Below, one piece after another: positions 16,806 to 25,481 of a stretch of 48,410 bases of DNA. The position numbers and the translations under genes were made by a program. The DNA is from Methanomicrobiales archaeon HGW-Methanomicrobiales-2 (GTDB lineage Archaea > Halobacteriota > Methanomicrobia > Methanomicrobiales > Methanoculleaceae). The notes below the pieces were generated by a model. It saw nothing but the letters and a program-made list of their open reading frames with translations. It did not search any database and was not told the origin of the DNA. Location of the stretch: NCBI GenBank assembly GCA_002839645.1, contig PGYL01000013.1:1-48410 (forward strand), in the 5' to 3' direction. Numbering within the stretch: position 1 is the stretch's first letter; each line of letters begins with the position of its first letter.

Positions 16806-19598
16806 TCACCCGTACCGGGCGTTCCCCTCCGGCACCGTAATCTCAAACCGTGCCCCCTCGCCCGGCGTCCCGGTCTCCCGGATGGTGGCCCCGGTGATCG
16901 AGAGAACCTCTTTTACTAAAAAGAGCCCGAGCCCCGTGTGGCTCCCGAAACCCCGCTCGAATATCCGTTGCTTCTGATCGATGGGGACGCCGACGCCGTT
17001 GTCCTCCCAGACAATCCGGGCACTGCCGTTGTCCGGCACGGCCGTGACCCGGATCTCCGTTACGGTCCTGCCGTGCCGTATGGCGTTCTCGAGGAGGTTG
17101 TAGAAGACGGAGGAGAGGAGCGGATCGGCGTAGACGGAAACTCCGTTGAGGTCGGTGGCAAACCGGATCCCAACCGGCCGGAGCGCTTTTACCGCCGCCG
17201 TGACCAGAGGCTCGACGGGGAACCACCGGGGGGCCCGGACGCCGAGGTCCTGGTAATCCCGCGTGAACTCGATCTGCGATTGTATTATCCCGACGGCCGC
17301 CTGCTGCTTTCCGAGGGCTGCGGCGATGTCCGGGTCGAGCGGCCGGTCCTGGAGGAGGGCGATATTCCCGAGCACCACCGTGACCTGGTTTAAGATATCG
17401 TGCCGCACGATACTGTTCATCAGGGTGAGTTTCTTATTGGCCTGGATGAGCGCCGCCTCGGTCTGTTTCCAGGCATCGATATCGTGGACCGCGTAATCGA
17501 TCGCGACCGCCCGTCCGTCGTTCCCATAGACGGGGATCGTGCAGACCTCAACCCAGATGTAGCGCTGGTCTTTCCGGCGTACCCGGAAGACATACAGCCG
17601 GCTGGCACATGCATCCCGCTCCTGCATCAGGGCAAGGAACGTCTCCCGGTCGTCAGGGTGAATCGACCGTTCGATGAGAGTCGGGTCGCTCAGAATCTCC
17701 TCCTGGGTGTACCCGGTCAGACTCTCGCATGAAGGGCTGAAATACTCGATCGCCGGCGGCGTCGTAGTTGCACGGATGTAACAGTCGTGCGACTGCTCAA
17801 CGAGGGTCCTGAACCGCTTCTCACTCTCGCGGAGCCGCTCGTGCACGCGAATACGGGAGAAGAGGTCCGCGAAGAGGTTGCCGACGATCGTGAGCAGCGA
17901 GAGATCCTCGTCCGGCCAGGGCCGCGTCTGCCGTATGGTCTCAAACCCGATAACCCCCAGGAGCTCGTCAGCGGTCGCAATCGGGACGAGGACGATCGAT
18001 TGGATCCCGTATCTCAGGAGGAACTCGTGCTCCGCCGCTTCATCCGGGAGAGCGGCCACATCGGGGATGCAGATCGTCTTCCCGGCCTCTATCTGAGCCA
18101 TTCCCCACGCGACCACATCGGTCGGCAGATCCTGCAGTACATCGATCTCCGGTCCGATCCCTTCTGCACACCACTCGTGGGTGTTCTCCGCACGGGTGAG
18201 GTCGGCGGAGAAGCGGAAGATGTAACTCCGGTCGACATCGAGGAACATCCCGAGCACCCGGAGCGTCTCCTCCAGGGCGTCTTTGAGGTCTGCGGGGTCC
18301 AGGGCAATGAATCGCGCGGAGATCGAACTCACCACCTGTTCCAGGTTTACCCGGTTCCGGATCCGCGCTTCCATCCGCTTCGACTCGGTGATGTCTCTGA
18401 GCGACTCGATAACGCTGGAGAGCCTCCCCTGTGCATCGTAGAGCGGCGATGCCTTCGCCGAGAGGCAGACCTCCTCCCCGGTGCGGAGCGAAGTGACACT
18501 GACTTCCCGGGTGGCCCCCTCCTCAAACCCCCGGGAGAGGATGGTCTCCGCAAGCAGCGGAGACCGTAACCCGGGCATTGCCTCGTAGATGGCTTCCGGT
18601 CCGGACCCGATGACCTGGTTCTTCCGGGCTCCGGTCATCAGTTCCATCGCCTGGTTCCAGACGGCGATCTTCCCCGTGTGATCGAGCACAAACGTCGGGT
18701 CGGGAAGGAAATCTATGATGCCCCGGAGGTTTGCCTGATAATCCTCCATCTCGCGACACTGCGCCGCGAGCGACTCCTGGCTCGCCATCGCCTCCTCAAA
18801 CGCTGCGGTCATCTGCTCGTGCGCCGCGCTCAACTCGTCCTCGAACCGTTTCCGGTCGGATACATCGATCATCGACGCAACGGAGCGATCCGTCCCCGGG
18901 ATAGTCCCGATCGTCATGTGCAGATCTTTTCGCCTGCCGTGCCGGTCGACCAGCCGGAACTCGTAGGTCCTCGGCGCCAGGCCGGGGTCTATCCGCCGTT
19001 GCTGGTGGTACATCTTGAGGCGCTCGACGTCCTCTGCGGCGACGAATGCCGTCCAGGGTATCTTTCCCGCGATCTCCTCAAGCGAGTAGCCGGTAAGGTG
19101 TTCGAATTCGCTGTTCGCGAGGGAAATCGCCATATCTCCCTCGATGATGATGGTGGCAGAGCCGGTATGCTCGAAGATGCTCCGGTACATGTCTCCGGCC
19201 CGCTGCACCTCAGCCTCTGCCTGTCTCCGCCTGACCGCCTGGAAGATCATGTTCCGGAGTTCGGCAAACTGGGTGGAGGGGTTGCCGCCTTTCTGGAGGT
19301 AGAAGTCCGCTCCGTTGTTGAGCGCCTCGATGACGACCTCCTCGCGGCCGCGCCCGGAGAAGATGATGAACGGTATCCCCATGCCTCTGTTGCGGACCTC
19401 TTTTAAGAGTGCGATGCCGTTCATCTCCGGCATCTCATAGTCGGCAACAATGGCGTCGTACGGGGCTCGCGATAGCATGTCGAGCCCCTGCACTGCCGAT
19501 GACGTCGTCTCAACCTGCAGATCTCCGGACTGCTCCAGGTAGATCCGGTTCAGTTCGAGAAGGGTCGGCTCATCATCGACCACGAGAATACGGAACAT
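16806..19598 (-). CDS. Hybrid histidine kinase with N-terminal receiver, PAS and GAF domains
   Basis: A 930-residue soluble sensor kinase. Order: receiver domain 1-120 (acidic pair D8/D9, phosphoacceptor D53, Lys103), PAS 138-250, coiled linker 250-290, PAS 292-405, GAF 425-590, PAS 600-710, then a dimerisation helix with VRHDILNQ (phospho-acceptor His733) and a HATPase domain 820-925 with N box NLLENAI (834-840), WEDNGVG (864-870) and GSHTGLGLFL (885-894). No membrane segment is visible, so it reads a cytoplasmic or diffusible signal. Methanomicrobiales encode many such kinases, usually without an adjacent DNA-binding regulator, and none is seen here. The N-terminal receiver suggests it is itself a target of another kinase. 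Confidence 0.9.
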   Translation of the reverse strand: MFRILVVDDEPTLLELNRIYLEQSGDLQVETTSSAVQGLDMLSRAPYDAIVADYEMPEMNGIALLKEVRNRGMGIPFIIFSGRGREEVVIEALNNGADFYLQKGGNPSTQFAELRNMIFQAVRRRQAEAEVQRAGDMYRSIFEHTGSATIIIEGDMAISLANSEFEHLTGYSLEEIAGKIPWTAFVAAEDVERLKMYHQQRRIDPGLAPRTYEFRLVDRHGRRKDLHMTIGTIPGTDRSVASMIDVSDRKRFEDELSAAHEQMTAAFEEAMASQESLAAQCREMEDYQANLRGIIDFLPDPTFVLDHTGKIAVWNQAMELMTGARKNQVIGSGPEAIYEAMPGLRSPLLAETILSRGFEEGATREVSVTSLRTGEEVCLSAKASPLYDAQGRLSSVIESLRDITESKRMEARIRNRVNLEQVVSSISARFIALDPADLKDALEETLRVLGMFLDVDRSYIFRFSADLTRAENTHEWCAEGIGPEIDVLQDLPTDVVAWGMAQIEAGKTICIPDVAALPDEAAEHEFLLRYGIQSIVLVPIATADELLGVIGFETIRQTRPWPDEDLSLLTIVGNLFADLFSRIRVHERLRESEKRFRTLVEQSHDCYIRATTTPPAIEYFSPSCESLTGYTQEEILSDPTLIERSIHPDDRETFLALMQERDACASRLYVFRVRRKDQRYIWVEVCTIPVYGNDGRAVAIDYAVHDIDAWKQTEAALIQANKKLTLMNSIVRHDILNQVTVVLGNIALLQDRPLDPDIAAALGKQQAAVGIIQSQIEFTRDYQDLGVRAPRWFPVEPLVTAAVKALRPVGIRFATDLNGVSVYADPLLSSVFYNLLENAIRHGRTVTEIRVTAVPDNGSARIVWEDNGVGVPIDQKQRIFERGFGSHTGLGLFLVKEVLSITGATIRETGTPGEGARFEITVPEGNARYG

Positions 19599-19627
19599 GC
19601 TTTCAACCTATTACAGAGAGATGAACT

Positions 19628-19636
19628 GATATAAAC
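19628..19636 (-). promoter_or_regulatory. Candidate TATA box of the histidine kinase gene
   Basis: The minus strand reads GGTTTATATC about 30-38 bases upstream of the kinase ATG at 19598, so the transcript would carry only a very short leader. Confidence 0.5.
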
Positions 19637-19798
19637 CTTAAGCATTTTGATCCGGTATTATTACTTCTGTTCCGAGAAAAAAGAAGAAAATTTCCCCCTA
19701 TTAAAGCGTATCGTGCCCATTAAGGGGTCGCCATACCCGGAGCCATCACCGGGCCGGGAAACTATTATCACGCCCCGGTGCTATCATCCACCGGTTGG

Positions 19799-20491
19799 AT
19801 GACGGCTGTATGTGTTGATACGAACCTCTTTCTCGAGCTCTACGAATCAAACGAAGACCCGGGAGAGATCTTTGCAGATATCGGGGCGCTTGCAGAGCTT
19901 CTCGTCCTCCCCGACATCATCCTCGACGAGTTCCTCCGCAACCGGTCGCGAGTCCTCGACCGGATTGCCGACGACGTGCGGAAGCACAAGACCGAAGAAG
20001 TCCTGGCACCGTCCATTATCCGGGTGAATCCAAAGACCGCCGCGCTGCAGCGTGCCGGGGAGGAGTACAACCGGGCGGTCGATGCCCTCTACGGTGACAT
20101 CGAGAGCATGATACGAGAGCCCGCGGGTGACCCGGTCGCCCGGGCGTTCACCGATCTCTCCGGCGACCCTGCCGTGCGGGTCATCCACCGGACCGATGAA
20201 CTCGTCACGCGGGCCCACCGCCGCAAACTCCTCGGCAACCCCCCAAAGAGTATGGGCAAGGATACCATCGGCGACGAGCTCATCTGGGAGACGCTGCTTG
20301 CAAACCTCGCAGAGGACCTGATCTTCGTCACCCGGGACCGGACGTACCGCTACCACACCGCCTACCTCGCCGGGGAGTACCGGGAGAGGACCGGCGGCGA
20401 TCTCACGATCACCGACCGCATATCCGACGCCCTGGCACTCGTCGGAAGGCCGGCGTCACCGGCGCTGGTCAGGTTTGAGGGCAGGGAATAG
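19799..20491 (+). CDS. PIN-like (DUF4935-type) nuclease domain protein
   Basis: A 230-residue protein. It opens with CVDTNLFLELYES, the first Asp motif of PIN domains, followed by DIILDEFLRNR; further acidic positions occur in GDELIWETLL and in the strand LIFVTRDRTYRYH (usual place of the last metal-binding Asp). The spacing and helical insertion fit the DUF4935 PIN-like family. I predict an RNA-directed nuclease, but no antitoxin gene is adjacent. ATG 19799 is preferred to GTG 19778 because an AT-rich ACTATTAT box lies about 35 bases upstream and the family motif follows at once. Confidence 0.7.
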   Translation: MTAVCVDTNLFLELYESNEDPGEIFADIGALAELLVLPDIILDEFLRNRSRVLDRIADDVRKHKTEEVLAPSIIRVNPKTAALQRAGEEYNRAVDALYGDIESMIREPAGDPVARAFTDLSGDPAVRVIHRTDELVTRAHRRKLLGNPPKSMGKDTIGDELIWETLLANLAEDLIFVTRDRTYRYHTAYLAGEYRERTGGDLTITDRISDALALVGRPASPALVRFEGRE

Positions 20492-20556
20492 TGCATCCTG
20501 TCACTTTATGTTAGGAATTCTGGCGTGTGGGGGCGGGCGCTATGGTAGTACTCCGG

Positions 20557-20745
20557 AGCACGGCTTTCCACCGGGTATCGCCATGACTGCCCCCGCCCCG
20601 CAGGAAGGGGGAGGAGGCCGGAGGCCGGGCGGGATGGGGGTTACAGGCACCCCGTATAAGGTGGAGACAGGGGAGGGGGAGACCCCCTCCCCGTCGGCCC
20701 CACCCCCGCAAGGCGATAGCCACCACGGTCCACTTGCCAGGGGCA
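20557..20745 (+). repeat. Bipartite palindromic element, copy 1 (modules A-B)
   Basis: Module A (20557-20650) is a long GC-rich fold whose tip is GGCC-GGA-GGCC (20616-20626). Module B (20664-20740) has a perfect 10-bp hairpin GGGGAGGGGG/CCCCCTCCCC (20670-20692) followed by GTCGGCCCCACCCCC and CCACGGTCCACT. The same modules occur at 28466-28735 and, reversed, at 36905-37105. TATCGCCA near the start and GGCGATA near the end form a partial terminal inverted repeat. The element lies between convergent genes; the rest of this gap (20492-20556 and 20746-20908) shows nothing else. Confidence 0.8.
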
Positions 20746-20908
20746 TGCCCGGGGTGATTCCTCATCCCGGGTCTATAACAGAACTGAAATTTCGTAGCTT
20801 CGCGTGAAGCAATCCATGGTGCAGATCGGGATATGGTCCCACACAGAAGGCAGGCCGGGATGCAAAGGGCGTGAAAGGGAATTCATAGAGTTACATGACA
20901 ACGAGTAG

Positions 20909-21961
20909 TCACTCGATATACGAGAGGACCTTGCGCTTCATCGGCCCCTTGCTTGCGATGGTGCTGTAGGCCCACCGTGCAACCCTGCCAAAGATGTCCT
21001 GCCGGCTCACCTCTAAAAAGAGGGTGAGGGAAGGGTTGAACTTGGACTTGAAGAGGTTTAAGTTCTCGTTGTTCGCCCCGACATTCTCCATCTTTCGGTA
21101 TCCTCGCTCCTTAGCCTGCCCGAGGAGGAGCCACTGCAGGAACTCGTTGCCGGGCATTGCAGTCATCTTCGGGGCCCCCATCCAGAGGGTGAAGGCCTTG
21201 TACTCCTGGGTGGCCTGCACGCCCGTCACCGCGCCGTCGCCGTCGTAGAGGTAGTAGAGCCCGAGCTCATCGGGATACGCTAAGAAGAGGTCCTCGAAGT
21301 AGGGCCGGCTGATCATCGGAATGTTCATATCCGGGTCGCTGAACCGCTCCGCGACCGTGGAGTAGAAGACCGACAGATCGGTGCTCTTCTCGAAATGGTA
21401 GCCGCTCTTCTCGACTTTCCGCAATTTGGTGCGAAGGGTAGATGAAAAACCGTCCCAGATCTCAGGGAGCGGCGACTCGAGGTCGATGACATACGAGAAG
21501 TGGATCCGGGTATCGTAACCTTCCCGGAGGAACTGCCGGACATCGATGAACCCCGGGACCTGGGTTATCGCGAGGTAGTTCGGGGCCAGAGCCGCGAATT
21601 CATCCTCGAGGTGTCCCGCAACTGCCTTGAGCATCGACTCCTTCTTGCTCTGTTTGGCGGTATCGTAGCGGCGGCCCATGATGAACCCGAGATACGGTAT
21701 CACCGACTGGACGGGAGGAGGGGAGAGGAGGACGTGGATCCCGTGCACCTGCTTCTGGAAGAGCGGGAAGATGCAGATCAACTCGTTGCCCTTGAAGACT
21801 CCGTAGGGGAGGAACCGAAAGCCGGTATGCTTCTCGGTAATCTTCATAAAGTCCCATTTATGGAAAAGGCGGCCGGAGGCGCTCTCGTCTACGAACGTGT
21901 CCCAGACGTCACCGTCATCAATAATCCCTGTCGTTATGCTCTCACTTCCCCCTTTCAGCAT
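20909..21961 (-). CDS. FemAB-like GNAT acyltransferase
   Basis: A 350-residue protein of the FemAB/acetyltransf_6 type (double GNAT fold). Supporting segments: the first GNAT lobe with FLPYGVFKGNELICIFPLF, the central SSTLRTKLRKVEKSGYHFEK typical of FemAB-like proteins, and the second lobe YYLYDGDGAVTGVQATQ with FLQWLLLGQAKERGYRKMEN, followed by LNLFKSKFNPSL, the usual family end (F-K-x-x-F-x-x). In bacteria such enzymes add amino acids or acyl groups to cell-wall or surface-sugar precursors; in archaea the substrate is unknown, though surface glycan or lipid modification is likely. An AT-rich TATATATA box lies 35-45 bases upstream of the start. Confidence 0.8.
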   Translation of the reverse strand: MLKGGSESITTGIIDDGDVWDTFVDESASGRLFHKWDFMKITEKHTGFRFLPYGVFKGNELICIFPLFQKQVHGIHVLLSPPPVQSVIPYLGFIMGRRYDTAKQSKKESMLKAVAGHLEDEFAALAPNYLAITQVPGFIDVRQFLREGYDTRIHFSYVIDLESPLPEIWDGFSSTLRTKLRKVEKSGYHFEKSTDLSVFYSTVAERFSDPDMNIPMISRPYFEDLFLAYPDELGLYYLYDGDGAVTGVQATQEYKAFTLWMGAPKMTAMPGNEFLQWLLLGQAKERGYRKMENVGANNENLNLFKSKFNPSLTLFLEVSRQDIFGRVARWAYSTIASKGPMKRKVLSYIE

Positions 21962-21995
21962 CTATGCTGATTCTGGGGGACTATTCATGGCCGGT

Positions 21996-22008
21996 CATAT
22001 ATATATTT
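21996..22008 (-). promoter_or_regulatory. Candidate TATA box of the FemAB-like gene
   Basis: On the minus strand AAATATATATATG lies 35-47 bases upstream of the ATG at 21961, in otherwise GC-rich DNA. It probably drives the FemAB-like gene with a leader of only 10-15 bases. Confidence 0.5.
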
Positions 22009-22167
22009 CTCCCGGGGGTCGGTCTCACCCGGGTACCGGGCTCCCCGGGCCAGCCCGGGGCAGGTTTGTGGAATCACAATCTTCAAATTGCCCGGGACAC
22101 CACATAACAGCGTATTCATTGCAGACGCAGGAGCCGTCTACGCGCTGCACGGAGGACTGAGAGGGAG

Positions 22168-22911
22168 ATGCTCACGGATCGGGAACCGGGACGTTACCTG
22201 CGGCAGGTCGCGCTCTTCGGAGAAGAGGCGCAGGAACGGCTCGCAAGTGCCCGGGTCGTCATCGTCGGGGCCGGCGGGCTCGGGTGCCCGGTTGCTCTCT
22301 ACCTTGCCGCCGCCGGTATCGGGGAGGTCAGGCTGGTCGACGGCGACGTCGTGGACAAGACCAACCTGAACCGCCAGGTGCTCCATGGCGATCGTGACAT
22401 CGGGCGGCCAAAGGTCGAGTCGGCGGCCGAGAAACTCCGGGCGCAGAACCCGGAGATCACGGTCATTGCGACGTATGCCGCCGTCGACGACGGGAACGCC
22501 GCCACGCTCGTGGGCGGGGCGGACCTCATCGTCGATGCCACCGATAATTACCGGGTGCGCTACACCCTCAACCGGGTGGCGCTCGACGCCCACGTGCCGC
22601 TCATCCATGGGGCGGTCAGGGGCTTTGACGGGCAGGCGACGACGATCATCCCCGGCAGGACGGCCTGCCTGGAGTGCATCATCCCGATCGCCCCGCCCGA
22701 GGAGGGCGCCACCCCCGTGGTCGGCACCACGCCCGGGATCATCGGGCTTATCCAGGCAAACGAGGCGATCAAGTATATCACCGGCACCGGCGACCTTCTC
22801 ACGAACAGGCTGCTCATCTGGGACGGGCGAGCCGCCACCATGACGACCCTGCCGGTCGAGCGGCAGGAAGAGTGCAGCGCGTGCGGAAGCGGCCGGTGCT
22901 CGAGGAGATGA
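22168..22911 (+). CDS. E1-like adenylyltransferase, ThiF/MoeB/HesA family
   Basis: A 247-residue enzyme that should adenylate the C-terminal Gly of a small ubiquitin-like sulfur carrier. Visible features: the nucleotide-binding loop VVIVGAGGLGCPV (residues 28-40), D-x-x-N-L-N-R-Q in KTNLNRQVL, the Asp-containing IVDATDNYRVR, and two zinc-binding Cys pairs, ACLECI and CSACGSG. The catalytic region around GTTPGIIGLIQANEAIKYI matches the family. It begins a five-gene operon with MoaD-like, MoaE, YcaO and TfuA genes; the MoaD-like gene starts four bases after its stop. Its partner is almost certainly the GG-ending protein that follows. Confidence 0.92.
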   Translation: MLTDREPGRYLRQVALFGEEAQERLASARVVIVGAGGLGCPVALYLAAAGIGEVRLVDGDVVDKTNLNRQVLHGDRDIGRPKVESAAEKLRAQNPEITVIATYAAVDDGNAATLVGGADLIVDATDNYRVRYTLNRVALDAHVPLIHGAVRGFDGQATTIIPGRTACLECIIPIAPPEEGATPVVGTTPGIIGLIQANEAIKYITGTGDLLTNRLLIWDGRAATMTTLPVERQEECSACGSGRCSRR

Positions 22912-22915
22912 AGAA

Positions 22916-23194
22916 ATGCAGGTTCGGGTCAGGGCTTTTGCCCGGTTGCGGGAGGCCATCGGGGGGGATCTCACACTGGAGGTCCCCGAGGGGGCGACGA
23001 TGAGCCGGCTGCTTGCGGCGGTCGGGGAAACTTCGGATCAGGCAGGAGAGGCGCTCTTTGAGGAGAGCGGAGAACTCCGGGGGTACGTGATCCTGATGCA
23101 CAACGGCAGGCGCGTGCGGCGTGCGGCGACCGGGACGCTCGCCCTCGCCGACGGAGATGAGGTCGCACTCTTCCCGCCGGTGGCGGGCGGATGA
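22916..23194 (+). CDS. moaD: MoaD-like ubiquitin-fold sulfur carrier
   Basis: A 92-residue beta-grasp protein starting MQVRVRAFARLREAIGG and ending LFPPVAGG. The free C-terminal Gly-Gly is what the E1-like enzyme adenylates and then converts to a thiocarboxylate. With MoaE encoded next, it should act as the small subunit of molybdopterin synthase. Its place in an operon with YcaO and TfuA opens a second role as sulfur donor for peptide thioamidation. The body is somewhat longer than a bare MoaD (about 80 residues). The start is supported by GGAG seven bases upstream. Confidence 0.88.
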   Translation: MQVRVRAFARLREAIGGDLTLEVPEGATMSRLLAAVGETSDQAGEALFEESGELRGYVILMHNGRRVRRAATGTLALADGDEVALFPPVAGG

Positions 23195-23207
23195 CGGAGG
23201 AACTGGA

Positions 23208-23621
23208 ATGATCAGCGTAACACGAGACGATTTTGATGTGAATGCCGTGATCGGCCGGGTAAAACAGCCCGATATGGGCGCTCTGGTCACCTTCCTCGGC
23301 GTTGTCCGGGACGACGGGATCGAGGTGATGGATCTTGAGGCTTACGAGGAGGTCGCGGTGAAGGAGATGGAGACGATCCGGGACGAGGCGTTTGAGAAAT
23401 TCCCGATCGAGGCTGTCGATATCATCCACCGGATAGGAAGGCTCAGAGTCGGGGAGAACATCCTTCTCATCGTCGTCGGCGCCGGCCACCGGAAGGAGGC
23501 GTTCGACGCCTGCGAGTATATCCTCGAGCGGATCAAGCAGAGCGTGCCGATCTGGAAGAAGGAGATCGGGAAAGACGGCGAGCGCTGGGTGCCGGGCGAG
23601 TCCCACGGGGGCGACGCATGA
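23208..23621 (+). CDS. moaE: Molybdopterin synthase large subunit MoaE
   Basis: A 137-residue MoaE. Recognisable parts: GALVTFLGVVRDD with the substrate-binding Arg, VMDLEAYEEVAVKEME, IIHRIGRLRVGENILLIVVG, GHRKEAFDACEYILERIK and the active-site PIWKKEIGKDGERWV with its Lys residues. It inserts two sulfur atoms into precursor Z using thiocarboxylated MoaD to make molybdopterin, needed for tungsten or molybdenum formylmethanofuran and formate dehydrogenases in methanogens. ATG 23208 has GGAGG eight bases upstream; the longer open frame is not protein-like. It overlaps the YcaO start by four bases (ATGA). Confidence 0.93.
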   Translation: MISVTRDDFDVNAVIGRVKQPDMGALVTFLGVVRDDGIEVMDLEAYEEVAVKEMETIRDEAFEKFPIEAVDIIHRIGRLRVGENILLIVVGAGHRKEAFDACEYILERIKQSVPIWKKEIGKDGERWVPGESHGGDA

Positions 23622-24832
23622 TCCGGCTGCAGTCGTGCCGGAAGGCCTACGCGAAGGAGACACAGCGGACGGTCCCGCCCGAAGAGACGCTTCGCCGGGC
23701 GAGGGCGAGACTCCCGGCGGCGGGGATCACCCGGGTCGCCGACATCACGAACCTCGACCGGATCGGGATCCCGGTCTTCTCGAGCATCCGGCCGACCGCT
23801 GAAGCGGGAGCGATATCGGTCTACAACGGCAAAGGCGCCACCCCGATCGAGGCGGAAGTCTCGGCGATGATGGAGGGGATCGAGCGCTACTCAGGGGAGA
23901 TGGACAGCCGGGAGACCATCGTCGGGAGGTACAGCGAGGTCTCGGCCCGGACGACCGCCCTCGACCCGGCGACCCTGATCCTGCCCGAACGGGTCCCGGC
24001 CGATATAGCGGTCCCCTGGGTCGGGGGATACGACATCGTGCAGGAGGAGGAGGTGCTCGTCCCGGCCCACGCGGTCTTCCACCCCCTCCCGTTGACCTCT
24101 GGCCGCCTGTTCCGGACCAACACCAACGGGCTTGCCTCCGGGAACACGCTTGAGGAAGCGACCTTCCATGCCCTGATGGAGGTGGTCGAGCGTGACGCCT
24201 GGTCGCTCGTCGAGGTGACCAAAAACACCGGCCCCCGGATCGAGGGGATCACCGGCGGGCTTGCCGCCGACCTGCTCGCGAAGTTTGCGGCCGCCGGCGT
24301 CGAGGTGACGCTCAAGGATATCACGAGCGATATCGGGATCCCCACGGTGGCCGCGGTGGCCGACGACGTGGTGCTCAAGGACCCGGCGCTGCTCACGATC
24401 GGCATGGGGTCGCACACGAGCGCCCACATCGCGGTCCTCCGGGCGTTGACAGAGGTCGCCCAGAGCCGGCTGACCCAGATCCACGGCGCTCGGGAGGATA
24501 CCGATACAGCGGACGTCAGGAAGAAGATCGGCTACGACCGGACGAAACGGTTGAACCGGCACTGGTTCGCGGAGAGCGAAACGGTCGAGTTTGCGGCCAT
24601 GCCGTCGTTTGACAGCGACGACTTCCTCACCGACATCAACCACGTCACCGACCGGCTCGCTCTCGCGGGGCTCTCGCGGGTGATCGTGGTCGACCTCACC
24701 CGGCCGGAGATCGGCATCCCGGTCGTCCGGGTGATCGTGCCGGGGCTGGAGATGTATGCGATGGACCAGGACCGGATGGGGAGGAGGTGCCGTGACGCAC
24801 GGAATCGTCGTCTTCCTCGGTCCAAGCTGTGA
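23618..24832 (+). CDS. YcaO-domain ATP-dependent peptide cyclodehydratase/thioamidase
   Basis: A 404-residue YcaO protein. ATP/Mg-binding Glu residues are in EAEVSAMMEGIERYSGE (about 78-94) and FHALMEVVERDAWSLVE (about 187-203); the C-terminal part has TEVAQSRLTQIHGARED and VPGLEMY. In methanogens the YcaO encoded with TfuA installs thioglycine in McrA, the core subunit of methyl-coenzyme M reductase: YcaO activates the peptide amide with ATP and sulfide replaces the oxygen. The gene overlaps moaE by four bases and tfuA by 41, implying coupled translation. Confidence is high for the family and good for the McrA role, since this pairing is conserved in methanogens. Confidence 0.9.
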   Translation: MIRLQSCRKAYAKETQRTVPPEETLRRARARLPAAGITRVADITNLDRIGIPVFSSIRPTAEAGAISVYNGKGATPIEAEVSAMMEGIERYSGEMDSRETIVGRYSEVSARTTALDPATLILPERVPADIAVPWVGGYDIVQEEEVLVPAHAVFHPLPLTSGRLFRTNTNGLASGNTLEEATFHALMEVVERDAWSLVEVTKNTGPRIEGITGGLAADLLAKFAAAGVEVTLKDITSDIGIPTVAAVADDVVLKDPALLTIGMGSHTSAHIAVLRALTEVAQSRLTQIHGAREDTDTADVRKKIGYDRTKRLNRHWFAESETVEFAAMPSFDSDDFLTDINHVTDRLALAGLSRVIVVDLTRPEIGIPVVRVIVPGLEMYAMDQDRMGRRCRDARNRRLPRSKL

Positions 24833-25481
24833 TCACGCGACCGCGCGGAAGATCCTCGACGCCGATTACCGTCCTCCGGCAAAACGGGGGGACATAACCC
24901 GGGCCGCAGACGCCGGGGCCCGGATCATCGGGCTCATCGACGGCGTCTTCTTCCAGGACTGCGCCGTCGCTCACCGGGAGATCCTCGCCGCGCTCCGGGC
25001 CGGGGTGCGGGTCGTCGGCGCCTCCAGCATGGGAGCGCTCCGGGCCGCGGAGCTCGACACCCTCGGGATGGAGGGCGTCGGGGAGATCTACCGGGCCTAC
25101 CGGGAGGGAAGGCTCGTCGCCGACGACGAGGTGGCGCTCCTCTTCGACCCTGAGACGTTCATCCCGCTCTCGGAACCGCTCGTGAACATCCGGGCGACCC
25201 TGCAGCGGGCGCTGGAATGCGGGGTGATCGGCGCCGACGCTGCCCGGGTGCTTCTCGATGCGGCCCGGGAGCTCTATTTCCCCGAACGGACCTACGACGC
25301 GGTCGCCGAGGCGGCGGAAGGGAAGGCGGACCCAAAAGACCTCGCCCGCTTTCTTGCGTTTGCCGACGAGCACGCTGTCGACCAGAAACGCGAGGATGCG
25401 CTGCTGGCGCTCGAGCGCATCAGGGATCTCGCCGGAGGCGTTGAACCGGGCGGTTCAACGATCCCACCGCAGCCGTCGTAA
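24792..25481 (+). CDS. tfuA: TfuA-like protein, partner of YcaO in McrA thioamidation
   Basis: A 229-residue TfuA. The N-terminal VVFLGPSCDHATARKIL and the central VVGASSMGALRAAELDTLGMEGVGEIY are the family hallmarks; the Ser in SSMGALRAAE and nearby acidic residues form the likely active site. From family knowledge, TfuA proteins assist YcaO and have been linked to release of sulfide from a thiocarboxylated sulfur carrier. GTG at 24792 is chosen because GAGGAGGTG lies just upstream and the family motif begins immediately; ATG 24756 adds unrelated residues. It ends the operon. Confidence 0.9.
   Translation: MTHGIVVFLGPSCDHATARKILDADYRPPAKRGDITRAADAGARIIGLIDGVFFQDCAVAHREILAALRAGVRVVGASSMGALRAAELDTLGMEGVGEIYRAYREGRLVADDEVALLFDPETFIPLSEPLVNIRATLQRALECGVIGADAARVLLDAARELYFPERTYDAVAEAAEGKADPKDLARFLAFADEHAVDQKREDALLALERIRDLAGGVEPGGSTIPPQPS

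Noticed and set aside
19799-20491. Toxin of a VapBC-type toxin-antitoxin pair
   Set aside because: The protein is longer than VapC toxins and no small antitoxin gene lies next to it.
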